Part shown: positions 31,722 through 38,380 of the stretch, in pieces
Numbering within the stretch: position 1 is the first letter of the stretch
How the letters are laid out: every line of letters begins with the position of its first letter
From: Pelagibacterium montanilacus
GTDB lineage: Bacteria; Pseudomonadota; Alphaproteobacteria; Rhizobiales; Devosiaceae
Reading direction: 5' to 3'
Assembly (NCBI RefSeq): GCF_003992665.1
Contig: NZ_RZMX01000007.1
Location: 1 to 38,380, forward strand
DNA: 38,380 bases
Made by a program: the position numbers and the translations under genes
Notes under the pieces: model-generated
What the model saw: only the letters and a program-made list of their open reading frames with translations
What the model was told of the DNA's origin: nothing
Database searches by the model: none

Positions 31722-32241
31722 TGGAGTGAACCCCTGGGACTGGACCAGCGCAGCGTTCCAAACTAAGCCGCCTGTAGTAGAACGTACTCCGTGGAAGATC
31801 GATCATTTGACATCCCCGCCTGATGGAGCAATGCGCGGGCCGGTGACAATCGATGAGTTCTCGTTGACGGGTCCTGGAGAGGGCGCGGCGTTTTTTTTGG
31901 CCATGTCCAGTTCCATGGTCAGTTGCCCGACCTTGCGCTCAAGAGCTGAAATGCGGGCCTCGTATTCCGCAGCGACGCTTGCCTCGGCTTCTTCCTGATT
32001 GAGTTCGCCACGATCGAACTGGGACAGCTTGAGCTGAATGAGATTGGCGGCAACGCTATAAGTGCGCTGCGCATCGCGGCGCCCGATGGCGCCATTTCGA
32101 ATGTCCTGGCATAACTGCAGCTTGAACTGCATCGAGTGACGGCGGTAGGGCCCTCTTGGTGACATGGACCTTCTCCATTCAAGGCCCACAGAGCGTATCA
32201 GCTTTTCTTGCTCGCTGGTCCAGTCCCAGGGGTTCACTCCA
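31722..32241 (-). mobile_element. Internally deleted IS3-type element, 520 bp
   Basis: Perfect 29-bp terminal inverted repeats lie at 31722-31750 and 32213-32241 (outer end TGGAGTGAACCCCTGGGAC). Between them are a complete orfA-type gene and only the first ~14 codons of orfB (MIDLPRSTFYYRRL, starting at 31806 in an ATGA overlap). Nearly all of orfB is gone while both ends are intact, so this is a non-autonomous deletion derivative that a related transposase could still mobilise. No direct target duplication is evident. Confidence 0.82.
31803..32165 (-). CDS. IS3-type transposase orfA
   Basis: A 120-residue orfA product starting MSPRGPYRRHSMQFKLQLC, with CQDIRNGAIGRRDAQRTY and an IQLKLSQFDRGELN helix, then a coiled coil ISALERKVGQLTMELDMAKK and SSIVTGPRIAPSGG. 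The start ATG 32165 is chosen from the conserved beginning of this IS branch; the longer frame includes the inverted repeat. It is complete but has lost its orfB partner, so it has no transposition activity by itself. Confidence 0.75.
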   Translation of the reverse strand: MSPRGPYRRHSMQFKLQLCQDIRNGAIGRRDAQRTYSVAANLIQLKLSQFDRGELNQEEAEASVAAEYEARISALERKVGQLTMELDMAKKNAAPSPGPVNENSSIVTGPRIAPSGGDVK

Positions 32242-32361
32242 GTCCTGAGCCAATGGTGAGGCCTCGATGGCGCCCACCATGCCGATGCCGGTACTGTTAA
32301 CCAGCATGTCGACGGGGCCAGCATCATCCAGGCAGGCAACGATGCTTTCGGCGGGAGCCAT
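32242..32361 (-). pseudogene. Short-chain dehydrogenase fragment
   Basis: The frame reads SIVACLDDAGPVDMLVNSTGIGMVGAIE and ASPLAQD, matching the NNAG-containing middle of SDR enzymes (here NSTG). It is cut by the IS3-type element on its 3' side and lacks the nucleotide-binding N-terminus. About 40 residues remain. It is debris at the junction between the cyd and copper regions. Confidence 0.55.
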
Positions 32362-32394
32362 CCAAAGAAGACAGGCAGCAGTCAGCCCTTTCGG

Positions 32395-33678
32395 TCACGG
32401 GTGAGGGTGTTCCTCTGGTGTGAAAAACACATCGGCGTGCAGATTCCGCGATTGGAGCCTCGCGCCGGCCAGTACCAGCGTTGTGGCTTTGACCATCGGT
32501 GGCGGGCCGGCGATGTAGGCTTTCCATTCGTTTAGGTTTTCCAGATCCTCGGCGATCGCGTCGCTGACCATGCCGGTTCGATAGTGCGCAGTCGGCTGAT
32601 CCGACAATACGGGGGTGAATCTCAAGTTGCGATGCGTATCGACCAGGGACTGGAAATGGTCCAGCATGTAGAGATCTTGCTCGGTGCGCACCCCGAAATA
32701 GACATGGATCGGTTGGTCCATACCCAGATATAGAGCCGTGGCGACGATCGAGTGGATGGGCGCAAGTCCCGACCCGCCGGCAACCGCAAGGATCGGCCCG
32801 GAGTGTTCCTGACGCAAATGCGAGGATCCGAATGGACCTTCGAGTGTGATGGAATCTCCCGGTTTCAAATTCGCATGAATAAAACTGGAGGTTTCACCAT
32901 CGGGTACGCGACGAATATGGAATTCGAGCTCGCTCCGGTCAGGGCGGTTGGCCATTGAGTAATCGCGTGCAGGAAGTCCCTCCAACGACAACCGGGCATG
33001 CTGGCCCGCAGAAAAGCTGAATGGCTGGCCATCGAGGGCGAGCCTAACGCGGAGAATATCGTGGGTCGCGGTGTCGATGGCTGCGACACGACATTGCAAT
33101 CTGCGCTCGGAATGGTGCGGCTTTTCGTGATGCGGGCCAAGCCACTCTACACTCACCGATCCTTTGGGTACCGCACAACAGGCCAGAATCAGCCCATTCG
33201 CTTTCTCTTCTTCTGAAAGAGCAAATTCAGTGTGACCGAGAAGCGAGACTTCCCCCTCGAGCAGGCGCGACTTGCACTTGCCACACTGCCCGGAGCGACA
33301 ACAGTGCGGATAGGGAATACCCTTTACCAGTGCCGCCGAGAGGATCGTCTGTCCGGGTTCAATATTGAAAACCTGTTTGGCTTGGGGAATATGAAGTTCT
33401 GGGTATTGAACCTCTGGGCCCGCGATGCTGCCTGCGCCACCGATCTGTCCAAGTTTAGCTTCGATCTTCGGTTTCTGGATTTCAAAGGGGCCGGACGCGA
33501 ACCAATCCCCGATTGCCGTTATTGGCGCGACGCAGTCGCCATATTGCTCCCGGATGTGTTTCAGGACCGTCCGGTCGGACAAATCTTTTTCCGTATAGGG
33601 CACACCTTCCCGGACCAGCCAATCGGTGAGCGCCCGGAAGTCGGGGCAAGCGGACGAGGCGGTGTAGATCGAGAACAT
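32395..33678 (-). CDS. Glutaredoxin-ferredoxin-reductase fusion
   Basis: A 427-residue three-part protein. Residues 1-75 look like a glutaredoxin: YTASSACPDFRALTDWLV with a CPDF active site (one Cys), then CVAPITAIGDWFASG with the cis-Pro. Residues ~95-190 are a [2Fe-2S] ferredoxin domain with CRSGQCGKC and a later LACC. The rest is an FNR-type reductase with flavin motif ARDYSMANRP, GPFGSSHLR, and NAD(P) motifs LAVAGGSGLAPIHSI and YIAGPPPMV. It should pass electrons from NAD(P)H via flavin to the cluster. The acceptor is unknown. ATG 33678 has AGGA upstream; the longer reading adds 18 unlikely residues. It lies 60 bp behind copA on the same strand. Confidence 0.82.
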   Translation of the reverse strand: MFSIYTASSACPDFRALTDWLVREGVPYTEKDLSDRTVLKHIREQYGDCVAPITAIGDWFASGPFEIQKPKIEAKLGQIGGAGSIAGPEVQYPELHIPQAKQVFNIEPGQTILSAALVKGIPYPHCCRSGQCGKCKSRLLEGEVSLLGHTEFALSEEEKANGLILACCAVPKGSVSVEWLGPHHEKPHHSERRLQCRVAAIDTATHDILRVRLALDGQPFSFSAGQHARLSLEGLPARDYSMANRPDRSELEFHIRRVPDGETSSFIHANLKPGDSITLEGPFGSSHLRQEHSGPILAVAGGSGLAPIHSIVATALYLGMDQPIHVYFGVRTEQDLYMLDHFQSLVDTHRNLRFTPVLSDQPTAHYRTGMVSDAIAEDLENLNEWKAYIAGPPPMVKATTLVLAGARLQSRNLHADVFFTPEEHPHP

Positions 33679-33738
33679 CGGTTCCTGCCTTTTATTGGAT
33701 GTGTCGTGCGACGGGCATAAAGGCGCTTGCACGCATCT

Positions 33739-36288
33739 TCATTCAGCTGGCGCTCGCTGTGTCGTGAGGAACTGGGTTTTGGACCTCGGCTCGCTGGACA
33801 TTGGCGGAAGGAAGCGTTTCAGGCGCAACGCGTTACCAAGCACGAAGACGCTCGACATCGCCATCGCCCCTGCAGCCAAGACCGGCGACAAAAGCAGCCC
33901 AAATGTGGGATAGAGCACGCCGGCAGCGACCGGAATGAGAGCGGTATTGTACGCAAAGGCCCAGAACAGGTTTTGCCGGATATTGCCGATCGTTGCCTTC
34001 GAGAGCGCGATCGCAGTGGGGACGCCCATGAGACTGCCCGACATCAGCACCACGTCGGCGGCCTCGATGGCGATGTCGGTGCCTGTTCCAATGGCGATGC
34101 CGACATCGGCTTCGGCCAGTGCGGGCGCGTCGTTGATCCCGTCTCCGACGAAGGCGAGCCGACCGTGCGCCAGTTTCATCTCTCTTACCGCAGCGACCTT
34201 GCCATCAGGCAGCACCTCGGACACTACGTGGTCGATGTTCAGACGCCGGGCAATCGCCTCGGCTGTGTGGCGATTGTCACCGGTGATCATCGCGACCTTG
34301 AGACCAAGATCATGAAGGGCCTTGATGGCATCCGGTGTCGTTTGTTTGATCGGATCGGCAACAGCAATGATTGCCGTGAGCCGGCCGTCGATGGCGGCAT
34401 AGAGCGGGGACTTGCCGTCTTGGGCCAAATGCGCTGCAGTGGTGGCGAATGGCGAGACGTCGAGCCCGAGACGTTCCATGTACCGGTCAGCACCGATCTC
34501 GACGCGACGCCCGTCTGCCAGGGCGCGGATGCCGAAACCGGTAATGCCCTCGAAATCGGTGACATCTGGGAGCGCCAGACGCTGTTCTTGAGCTGCCTGG
34601 ACAATGGCCCGCGCGATGGGATGTTCGGATCGGGATTCAACTGCGGCAAGGAGAGCCAACACATCGTTGCTGGCAACCCCGTCAACGGTTTCAAAGTCTG
34701 TCAGCACGGGTCGGCCCGCGGTCAGCGTACCGGTCTTGTCGAACGCGACAACGCGGGCGCCCATCAAGGACTGGAGCGCCTCGCCCTTGCGGAACAAAAC
34801 GCCCATCTCGGCGCCACGACCGGTTCCAACCATGATGGATGTGGGTGTTGCCAGCCCCATGGCACATGGACAGGCGATGATGAGCACGGCTACGGCATTG
34901 ACAAGGGCAAAGGTGATCGCCGGATCAGGACCAAAGATCGCCCAGACAACAAAGGTCAATGCGGCAATTCCCATGACGGCGGGAACGAACCACAGCGTCA
35001 CCCTATCGACCAGCGCCTGAATGGGGAGCTTGGAGCCCTGCGCTTCCTCGACCATGCGGATGATCCGGGAAAGCGCGGTGTCGGCGCCTACTGCGGTCGC
35101 ACGGAAAGTTAGGGCACCAGTCTGATTGACCGTACCACCGACAATCGTGTCGCCCGTTGTCTTTTCGACGGGCACCGGCTCACCTGTGATCATGGATTGG
35201 TCAACAAAGGAGGACCCCTCCACGACTTCGCCGTCTACCGCAACGCGTTCGCCGGGCCGGACGTCCACCAGATCGCCAGTGACGATTTCGGCGAGCGAGA
35301 GCTCCACACTTTTGCCGTCGCGTTGAACACGTGCTGTCCTGGGCTGGAGGCCGACAAGGTGCTTGATCGCATCCGATGTTCGCCCCTTGGCGCGGGCCTC
35401 CAGATGCCGGCCAATCAGGATCAGCGTCACGATCACGGCGGCCGCCTCGAAGTAGACGTTCACGGTCCCCGCGGGCAAAACCTGCGGCGTGAAGGTTGCC
35501 ACCACCGAATACGACCAGGCAGCGAGCGTGCCCACGGCCACCAGCGAGTTCATGTCTGGCGCGCCCTTGGCGAGTGCCGGCAACCCGGTCCTGTAAAAGC
35601 GCAGTCCGGGCCAGAACAGCACCAGTGTGGTAAGAGCAAACTGGACATACCAGCTCTCTTGCATCCCGATGCTGTTCATTACCAGATCGTGGATCGCAGG
35701 GATAAGGTGCGAGCCCATCTCCAGAACGAAAACCGGCAAGGTGAGCAACGCAGCAATGGATACGTCCCGGGCCAGCGCCGACTGATCGAGCTGCTTGCGA
35801 GCGGCTTGCGCCTGCCCATCCGCGCCGGCGCTTATTGCGTGCGCCTGATAACCGGTCGAAGCAATGGCAGCGATCAGTGCGGCCTGAGTGAGATATGCGC
35901 TTCCCCAGATAGAAGCTCGTTCGGACGCAAGGTTCACCGAAGCGCTGGTCACCCCGGGAACCGAAAGCAACGCCTTTTCCACTCGACCGACACAAGAAGC
36001 GCAGGTCATCCCTTCGACTGCGAGCTGCAGCTTCTGGCCAGGAACCTCATAGCCTGCATCCTCGATTGCCTTGACCAGAGCATCACGGTCTGCAGCCTCA
36101 TCGATTGTAATCTCGGCGCGCTCGGTCGCAGGATTGACGTTGGCTCCAGAGACGCCTCGCACGCCCACCAAAGCCCGTTCAACGCGACCAACGCAGGACG
36201 CGCAGGTCATTCCAACCACAGGAAGCGTGATCTTGGTTGGCCCCGCAGCCGGACCATCTTCGGTTTCGAGGTTCGTATGGGCGGTCAT
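33739..36288 (-). CDS. copA: Cu(I)-exporting P1B-type ATPase CopA
   Basis: An 849-residue copper pump. Two N-terminal HMA domains each carry GMTCASC (Cys29/32 and Cys96/99). The membrane CPC metal site is in [15 protein letters not shown], the actuator motif [11 protein letters not shown], the phosphorylation site [11 protein letters not shown], the HP dipeptide SEHPIARA and the hinge [18 protein letters not shown]. All functional residues are present. It exports cytosolic Cu(I) at the inner membrane. GGGAG precedes the ATG. A CueR-like dyad at 36330-36348 lies 42-60 bp upstream and copZ diverges on the other side. The reductase fusion follows in the same direction. Confidence 0.97.
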   Translation of the reverse strand: MTAHTNLETEDGPAAGPTKITLPVVGMTCASCVGRVERALVGVRGVSGANVNPATERAEITIDEAADRDALVKAIEDAGYEVPGQKLQLAVEGMTCASCVGRVEKALLSVPGVTSASVNLASERASIWGSAYLTQAALIAAIASTGYQAHAISAGADGQAQAARKQLDQSALARDVSIAALLTLPVFVLEMGSHLIPAIHDLVMNSIGMQESWYVQFALTTLVLFWPGLRFYRTGLPALAKGAPDMNSLVAVGTLAAWSYSVVATFTPQVLPAGTVNVYFEAAAVIVTLILIGRHLEARAKGRTSDAIKHLVGLQPRTARVQRDGKSVELSLAEIVTGDLVDVRPGERVAVDGEVVEGSSFVDQSMITGEPVPVEKTTGDTIVGGTVNQTGALTFRATAVGADTALSRIIRMVEEAQGSKLPIQALVDRVTLWFVPAVMGIAALTFVVWAIFGPDPAITFALVNAVAVLIIACPCAMGLATPTSIMVGTGRGAEMGVLFRKGEALQSLMGARVVAFDKTGTLTAGRPVLTDFETVDGVASNDVLALLAAVESRSEHPIARAIVQAAQEQRLALPDVTDFEGITGFGIRALADGRRVEIGADRYMERLGLDVSPFATTAAHLAQDGKSPLYAAIDGRLTAIIAVADPIKQTTPDAIKALHDLGLKVAMITGDNRHTAEAIARRLNIDHVVSEVLPDGKVAAVREMKLAHGRLAFVGDGINDAPALAEADVGIAIGTGTDIAIEAADVVLMSGSLMGVPTAIALSKATIGNIRQNLFWAFAYNTALIPVAAGVLYPTFGLLLSPVLAAGAMAMSSVFVLGNALRLKRFLPPMSSEPRSKTQFLTTQRAPAE

Positions 36289-36329
36289 TGGTCGCTCCCG
36301 TTGGCAAGCTCTGAGAAACCTTCTCTGCG

Positions 36330-36348
36330 CCTTCCAGTCGATGGAAGG
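36330..36348. promoter_or_regulatory. CueR-like operator for copA
   Basis: CCTTCCAGTCGATGGAAGG has perfect 6-bp arms, CCTTCC and GGAAGG, around 7 bases, the usual form of CueR-type MerR operators. It lies upstream of copA on the minus strand, within the expected promoter spacer position. Confidence 0.85.
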
Positions 36349-36393
36349 TCAATGCTGACAGGCAACAATTTCTCCCGTGCCGAATTCCCTTGA

Positions 36394-36412
36394 CCTTCCT
36401 CCTGCTGGAACC
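36394..36412. promoter_or_regulatory. CueR-like operator for copZ
   Basis: CCTTCCTCCTGCTGGAACC keeps TTCC and GGAA arms at the same 7-base gap as the copA site. TTGACC directly overlaps its left edge and can be a -35 for copZ. It is weaker on the right arm. Confidence 0.7.
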
Positions 36413-36448
36413 CCCATCGTCCAAGAAAACAAATCGTAGGAGAGCCAC

Positions 36449-36646
36449 ATGGAATTTCAGATCGACAACATGACGTGCGGCGGCTGCGCCAGGAGCGTCA
36501 CCAAAGCGATCCAAACGATCGATCCTGAAGCCAAAGTCGATATCGATCTTGGTGCCAAGGTGGTGCGTGTCACCTCGAGCGCTGAACAGGCCACCATTGC
36601 GGCTGAACTCGACGATGTGGGCTATCCACCGCGGCGTGCGGCATAG
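36449..36646 (+). CDS. copZ: Copper chaperone CopZ-like HMA protein
   Basis: A 65-residue single HMA domain protein. MTCGGCARSVTKAIQTID at 8-25 holds the Cu(I)-binding CxxC, and the C-terminal VGYPPRRAA has the family's Tyr-Pro loop. It should deliver Cu(I) to CopA in the cytoplasm. AGGAG lies 9 bp before the ATG. It is divergent from copA with its own CueR-like site, and convergent with the DUF305 membrane protein gene. Confidence 0.93.
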   Translation: MEFQIDNMTCGGCARSVTKAIQTIDPEAKVDIDLGAKVVRVTSSAEQATIAAELDDVGYPPRRAA

Positions 36647-36661
36647 CCAGCGCCCGGAGTC

Positions 36662-37108
36662 TCACCGTTCGAGTTCGGCAATGAGGGTTTCCATCTCATC
36701 GATCTCCCGGCGCTGGGCCTGGATGATTTCGTCGGCAAGTTCGCGAACCCGTGGGTCGGTCAACTCCGCCCTCTCGCTCGTCAGAATGGCAATGGAATGA
36801 TGTGGGACCATGGCCTTCAACCAGTCGACCTGATCGATCGTAGCCTGCGAGCGCACCAGATACAGAGATCCCGCAAATATGAGTGCGGCAACAGCAAAGA
36901 TCGCTGCATTGATCCCCTTACGGTCGTACATGCCCAACATGAAGGCCATCATCACGATGGCCATCGCCGCGCCCATGACCAGCGCCATATAGGCCCGAGT
37001 CTCGCTCCAATAGACGTGCTCGAGGGCATAAGTGTTGAGATACATGAGCCCAAACATGATCACCGTGGACGTTGCAATCATTGCAGCAAAGCGCAGGTAT
37101 TTGCTCAT
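36662..37108 (-). CDS. DUF305-type membrane protein
   Basis: A 148-residue protein with three N-terminal membrane segments (FAAMIATSTVIMFGLMYLN, MALVMGAAMAIVMMAFMLGMY, AAIFAVAALIFAGSLYLV) and a DUF305-like helical tail, WLKAMVPHHSIAILTSERAEL followed by REIDEMETLI. The paired His of MVPHH is the family hallmark, and members are often found in copper and metal resistance clusters. The metal role is unproven. AAAGGA precedes the ATG. Confidence 0.85.
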   Translation of the reverse strand: MSKYLRFAAMIATSTVIMFGLMYLNTYALEHVYWSETRAYMALVMGAAMAIVMMAFMLGMYDRKGINAAIFAVAALIFAGSLYLVRSQATIDQVDWLKAMVPHHSIAILTSERAELTDPRVRELADEIIQAQRREIDEMETLIAELER

Positions 37109-37249
37109 CGTCGATCCTTTCTTCGGGCAAGCTCGGTCAGATCAGTTGATCCCGACAGGTGTGCCCTCGTTCTCGAAACCGCCATATTTTGGGGAATTGT
37201 TCGGTTCAACGCGAGTTCCAATCCCGATGCATGCGAAAGGCGCCGTTCG

Positions 37250-37624
37250 TTGAAGCTTGCCGACCGGACACTACCGCTGATGATTGCCGCGTTGCTCGCA
37301 CTGGCCGTTTCCCTGGTCTGGCTGCCGGCTGGCGCGGGCGCTTTCGAGCGTCATGCCCAAATGCATGGTAGTGGGATCGAGGAGGCGCACGATCCGGCAT
37401 ATCACGATACCGACCCTGGCGAGATGGCGGGCGCCCAGCACCCCTGTAAACCCTGCGGCGCCGATTGCTGCATGATGACCCAGTGCCATCCCGGTTTGGC
37501 GACCGAGCCCCATGGCTCCTTGTTTTCGGAACCAGGCGACAAGGTAATCAGCGCCATTGGGGCGGGCGCGCTCAGCGGTTCGCCCGATGTTGCCGTTCCT
37601 CCTCCGCGCATCCTGCTGATCTGA
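37250..37624 (+). CDS. Exported Cys/His-rich protein, possibly metal-binding
   Basis: A 124-residue protein starting at TTG 37250 (AAGG upstream) or ATG 37280. The N-terminus LPLMIAALLALAVSLVWLP and GAGA looks like a signal peptide. The mature part has a cluster HPCKPCGADCCMMTQCHPG plus several His and Met residues (HAQMHGSG, AYHDTDPGEM), suggesting periplasmic Cu or other soft-metal binding. I do not recognise a named family; it recalls CopL-like small exported proteins. It ends 34 bp before the exported DUF305 gene and is probably co-transcribed with it. Confidence 0.6.
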   Translation: MKLADRTLPLMIAALLALAVSLVWLPAGAGAFERHAQMHGSGIEEAHDPAYHDTDPGEMAGAQHPCKPCGADCCMMTQCHPGLATEPHGSLFSEPGDKVISAIGAGALSGSPDVAVPPPRILLI

Positions 37625-37658
37625 TTGAATATGAACCAGTTTTGACAGGAGAATTTCG

Positions 37659-38150
37659 ATGAACTTCGCAAGTATAGTCTTTATGGCGGCCCTTGCAGCC
37701 GCTGCGCTTTCCGTCCCCGCTCTCGCGCAGGGGGCCGACTTCCAGCTGCCCGACCAGTGCACGACCACTACCGGGATGGGGGATATGGATCATTCGTCCA
37801 TGGGGCACGGCACCATGCACGGCGATCAAGATGACGACATGGGCGCAGCGATGATGGACATGATGGGAATGGACATGGACCTCGAGGCCATGCCCGAGCA
37901 TGTCCAGGAAAACATGGCCAAGATGATGGTCACCATGCCCGCCATGCACGAAGGCATGATGAACGAAGACGCCGATGTGGCTTTCGCATGCGGGATGATC
38001 GCTCATCATCAGGGCGCCATCGACATGGCCCAGGTACTGCTCGATCATGGTGACGATCCGCAGATGCGAGCCCTCGCCGAAGAGATCATCGAAGCACAGG
38101 TCGCCGAGATAGAGCAGATGACGACCTGGCTGGTTGCAAACGCCAACTAA
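37659..38150 (+). CDS. Periplasmic Met/His-rich DUF305 protein
   Basis: A 163-residue exported protein with a signal peptide cleaved near ALAQG (residues 20-25). The middle is exceptionally rich in Met, His and Asp ([32 protein letters not shown]), typical of periplasmic copper ligands. The C-terminal half is a DUF305 domain, [20 protein letters not shown] followed by [14 protein letters not shown], with paired His. Probably a copper-binding or storage protein. AGGAG lies 9 bp before the ATG. A GC-rich hairpin follows 11 bp after the stop. Confidence 0.88.
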   Translation: MNFASIVFMAALAAAALSVPALAQGADFQLPDQCTTTTGMGDMDHSSMGHGTMHGDQDDDMGAAMMDMMGMDMDLEAMPEHVQENMAKMMVTMPAMHEGMMNEDADVAFACGMIAHHQGAIDMAQVLLDHGDDPQMRALAEEIIEAQVAEIEQMTTWLVANAN

Positions 38151-38160
38151 AAATACCCGG

Positions 38161-38182
38161 CCGCGCGGTCCGTGCCGCGCGG
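38161..38182 (+). terminator. Candidate terminator after the DUF305 gene
   Basis: CCGCGCGG at 38161-38168 pairs with CCGCGCGG at 38175-38182 around TCCGTG, followed by TCGTCTTT. The stem is strong and short; the T-rich tail is weak. Its place between the DUF305 stop and the next promoter supports the call. Confidence 0.6.
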
Positions 38183-38206
38183 TCGTCTTTCGCAATTGAC
38201 CCTTGC

Positions 38207-38225
38207 GCTTCCAGTCGCAGGAACC
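38207..38225. promoter_or_regulatory. CueR-like operator before the MerR gene
   Basis: GCTTCCAGTCGCAGGAACC shares TTCCAGTCG with the copA site and has TTCC and GGAA arms at the same 7-base gap. CTTGCG at 38203-38208 and TTATGA at 38228-38233 could be a -35/-10 pair 19 bp apart, the long spacer of MerR promoters. It implies self-regulation. Confidence 0.65.
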
Positions 38226-38260
38226 CTTATGAAGGCCGGGTTAGCATTGGAGACATTGCC

Positions 38261-38380
38261 ATGAACATTGGAACTGCCGCCCGCCAGTCAGGTCTTCCGG
38301 CCAAGACTATCCGCTATTATGAGGACATCGGGCTGTTGAAGGCCGATCGCGCCGCGAACGGATATCGCGACTACTCCAAA
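38261..38380 (+). CDS. cueR: MerR-family regulator, CueR-like, 5' part
   Basis: The first 40 codons of a MerR-type regulator run off the window end. [20 protein letters not shown] followed by [19 protein letters not shown] is the MerR winged-helix start with the usual Thr-Ile-Arg-Tyr-Tyr signature. The metal-binding C-terminus is outside the window, so copper specificity rests on the three CueR-like dyads and the copper genes alongside. Confidence 0.8.
   Translation, partial: MNIGTAARQSGLPAKTIRYYEDIGLLKADRAANGYRDYSK

Noticed and set aside
1-38380. CRISPR arrays, rRNA or tRNA genes
   Set aside because: I saw no regularly spaced repeats beyond IS ends and the three-unit 10-bp repeat, and no tRNA or rRNA signatures.

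Overview
The window looks like an alphaproteobacterial segment, most likely Hyphomicrobiales (Rhizobiales). The evidence is a FixL-type haem-PAS hybrid kinase beside an OmpR-type regulator and a FixK-type regulator, which is the hFixL-FxkR-FixK arrangement known from rhizobia, together with the GC-rich codon use. I cannot tell chromosome from plasmid.

Layout. (1) 1-2568: an IS701-type element sits on the 5' end of a DUF4336 gene, followed by a decayed SLC13-type permease fragment. (2) 2569-12959: a low-oxygen/stress gene set containing a Rip3-like site-2 protease, a beta-CASP nuclease, a flavodoxin/SQR-like/DUF5368-like operon, a polymer-forming membrane protein, an SDR, a Tat-exported flavoprotein with a tetraheme cytochrome c, and a VIT/CCC1-like protein. 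(3) 13033-17713: an IS-battered stretch with an IS5-type element carrying a passenger gene, DUF302, an IS427-type element splitting a small membrane gene, a truncated IS3-type element and gene debris. (4) 17714-25257: a double USP, an unknown protein, fixK, fxkR, hfixL, trxC, hsp20, a USP stub, a frameshifted polytopic membrane protein and a hemerythrin. (5) 25260-31625: cydDC divergent from cydABX (bd oxidase). (6) 31722-32361: an internally deleted IS3-type element and an SDR scrap. (7) 32395-38380: a copper cluster with a glutaredoxin-ferredoxin-reductase fusion, copA, copZ, two DUF305 proteins, an exported Cys/His-rich protein and the start of a MerR/CueR-type regulator.

How it fits together. 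Eight intergenic palindromes fit TTGAY-N4-RTCAA, the FNR/FixK target. They stand mostly 55-75 bp (117 bp in one case) before the nuclease, the flavodoxin operon, the polymer-forming protein, the flavoprotein, DUF302, USP, hsp20 and cydDC/cydABX. A ninth, degenerate site precedes the site-2 protease. The FixK protein keeps the E..SR recognition residues for TTGA half-sites, and the kinase keeps the FixL haem histidine and distal arginine. I infer a largely self-contained oxygen-responsive regulon: hFixL senses O2, the OmpR-type regulator activates fixK through tandem 10-bp repeats, and FixK turns on bd oxidase, chaperone, USP, redox and membrane-proteolysis genes. The content (alpha-crystallin, USPs, a Rip3-like protease) parallels the DosR dormancy regulon of mycobacteria with unrelated regulators. 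The copper cluster appears separate, with three CueR-like dyads.
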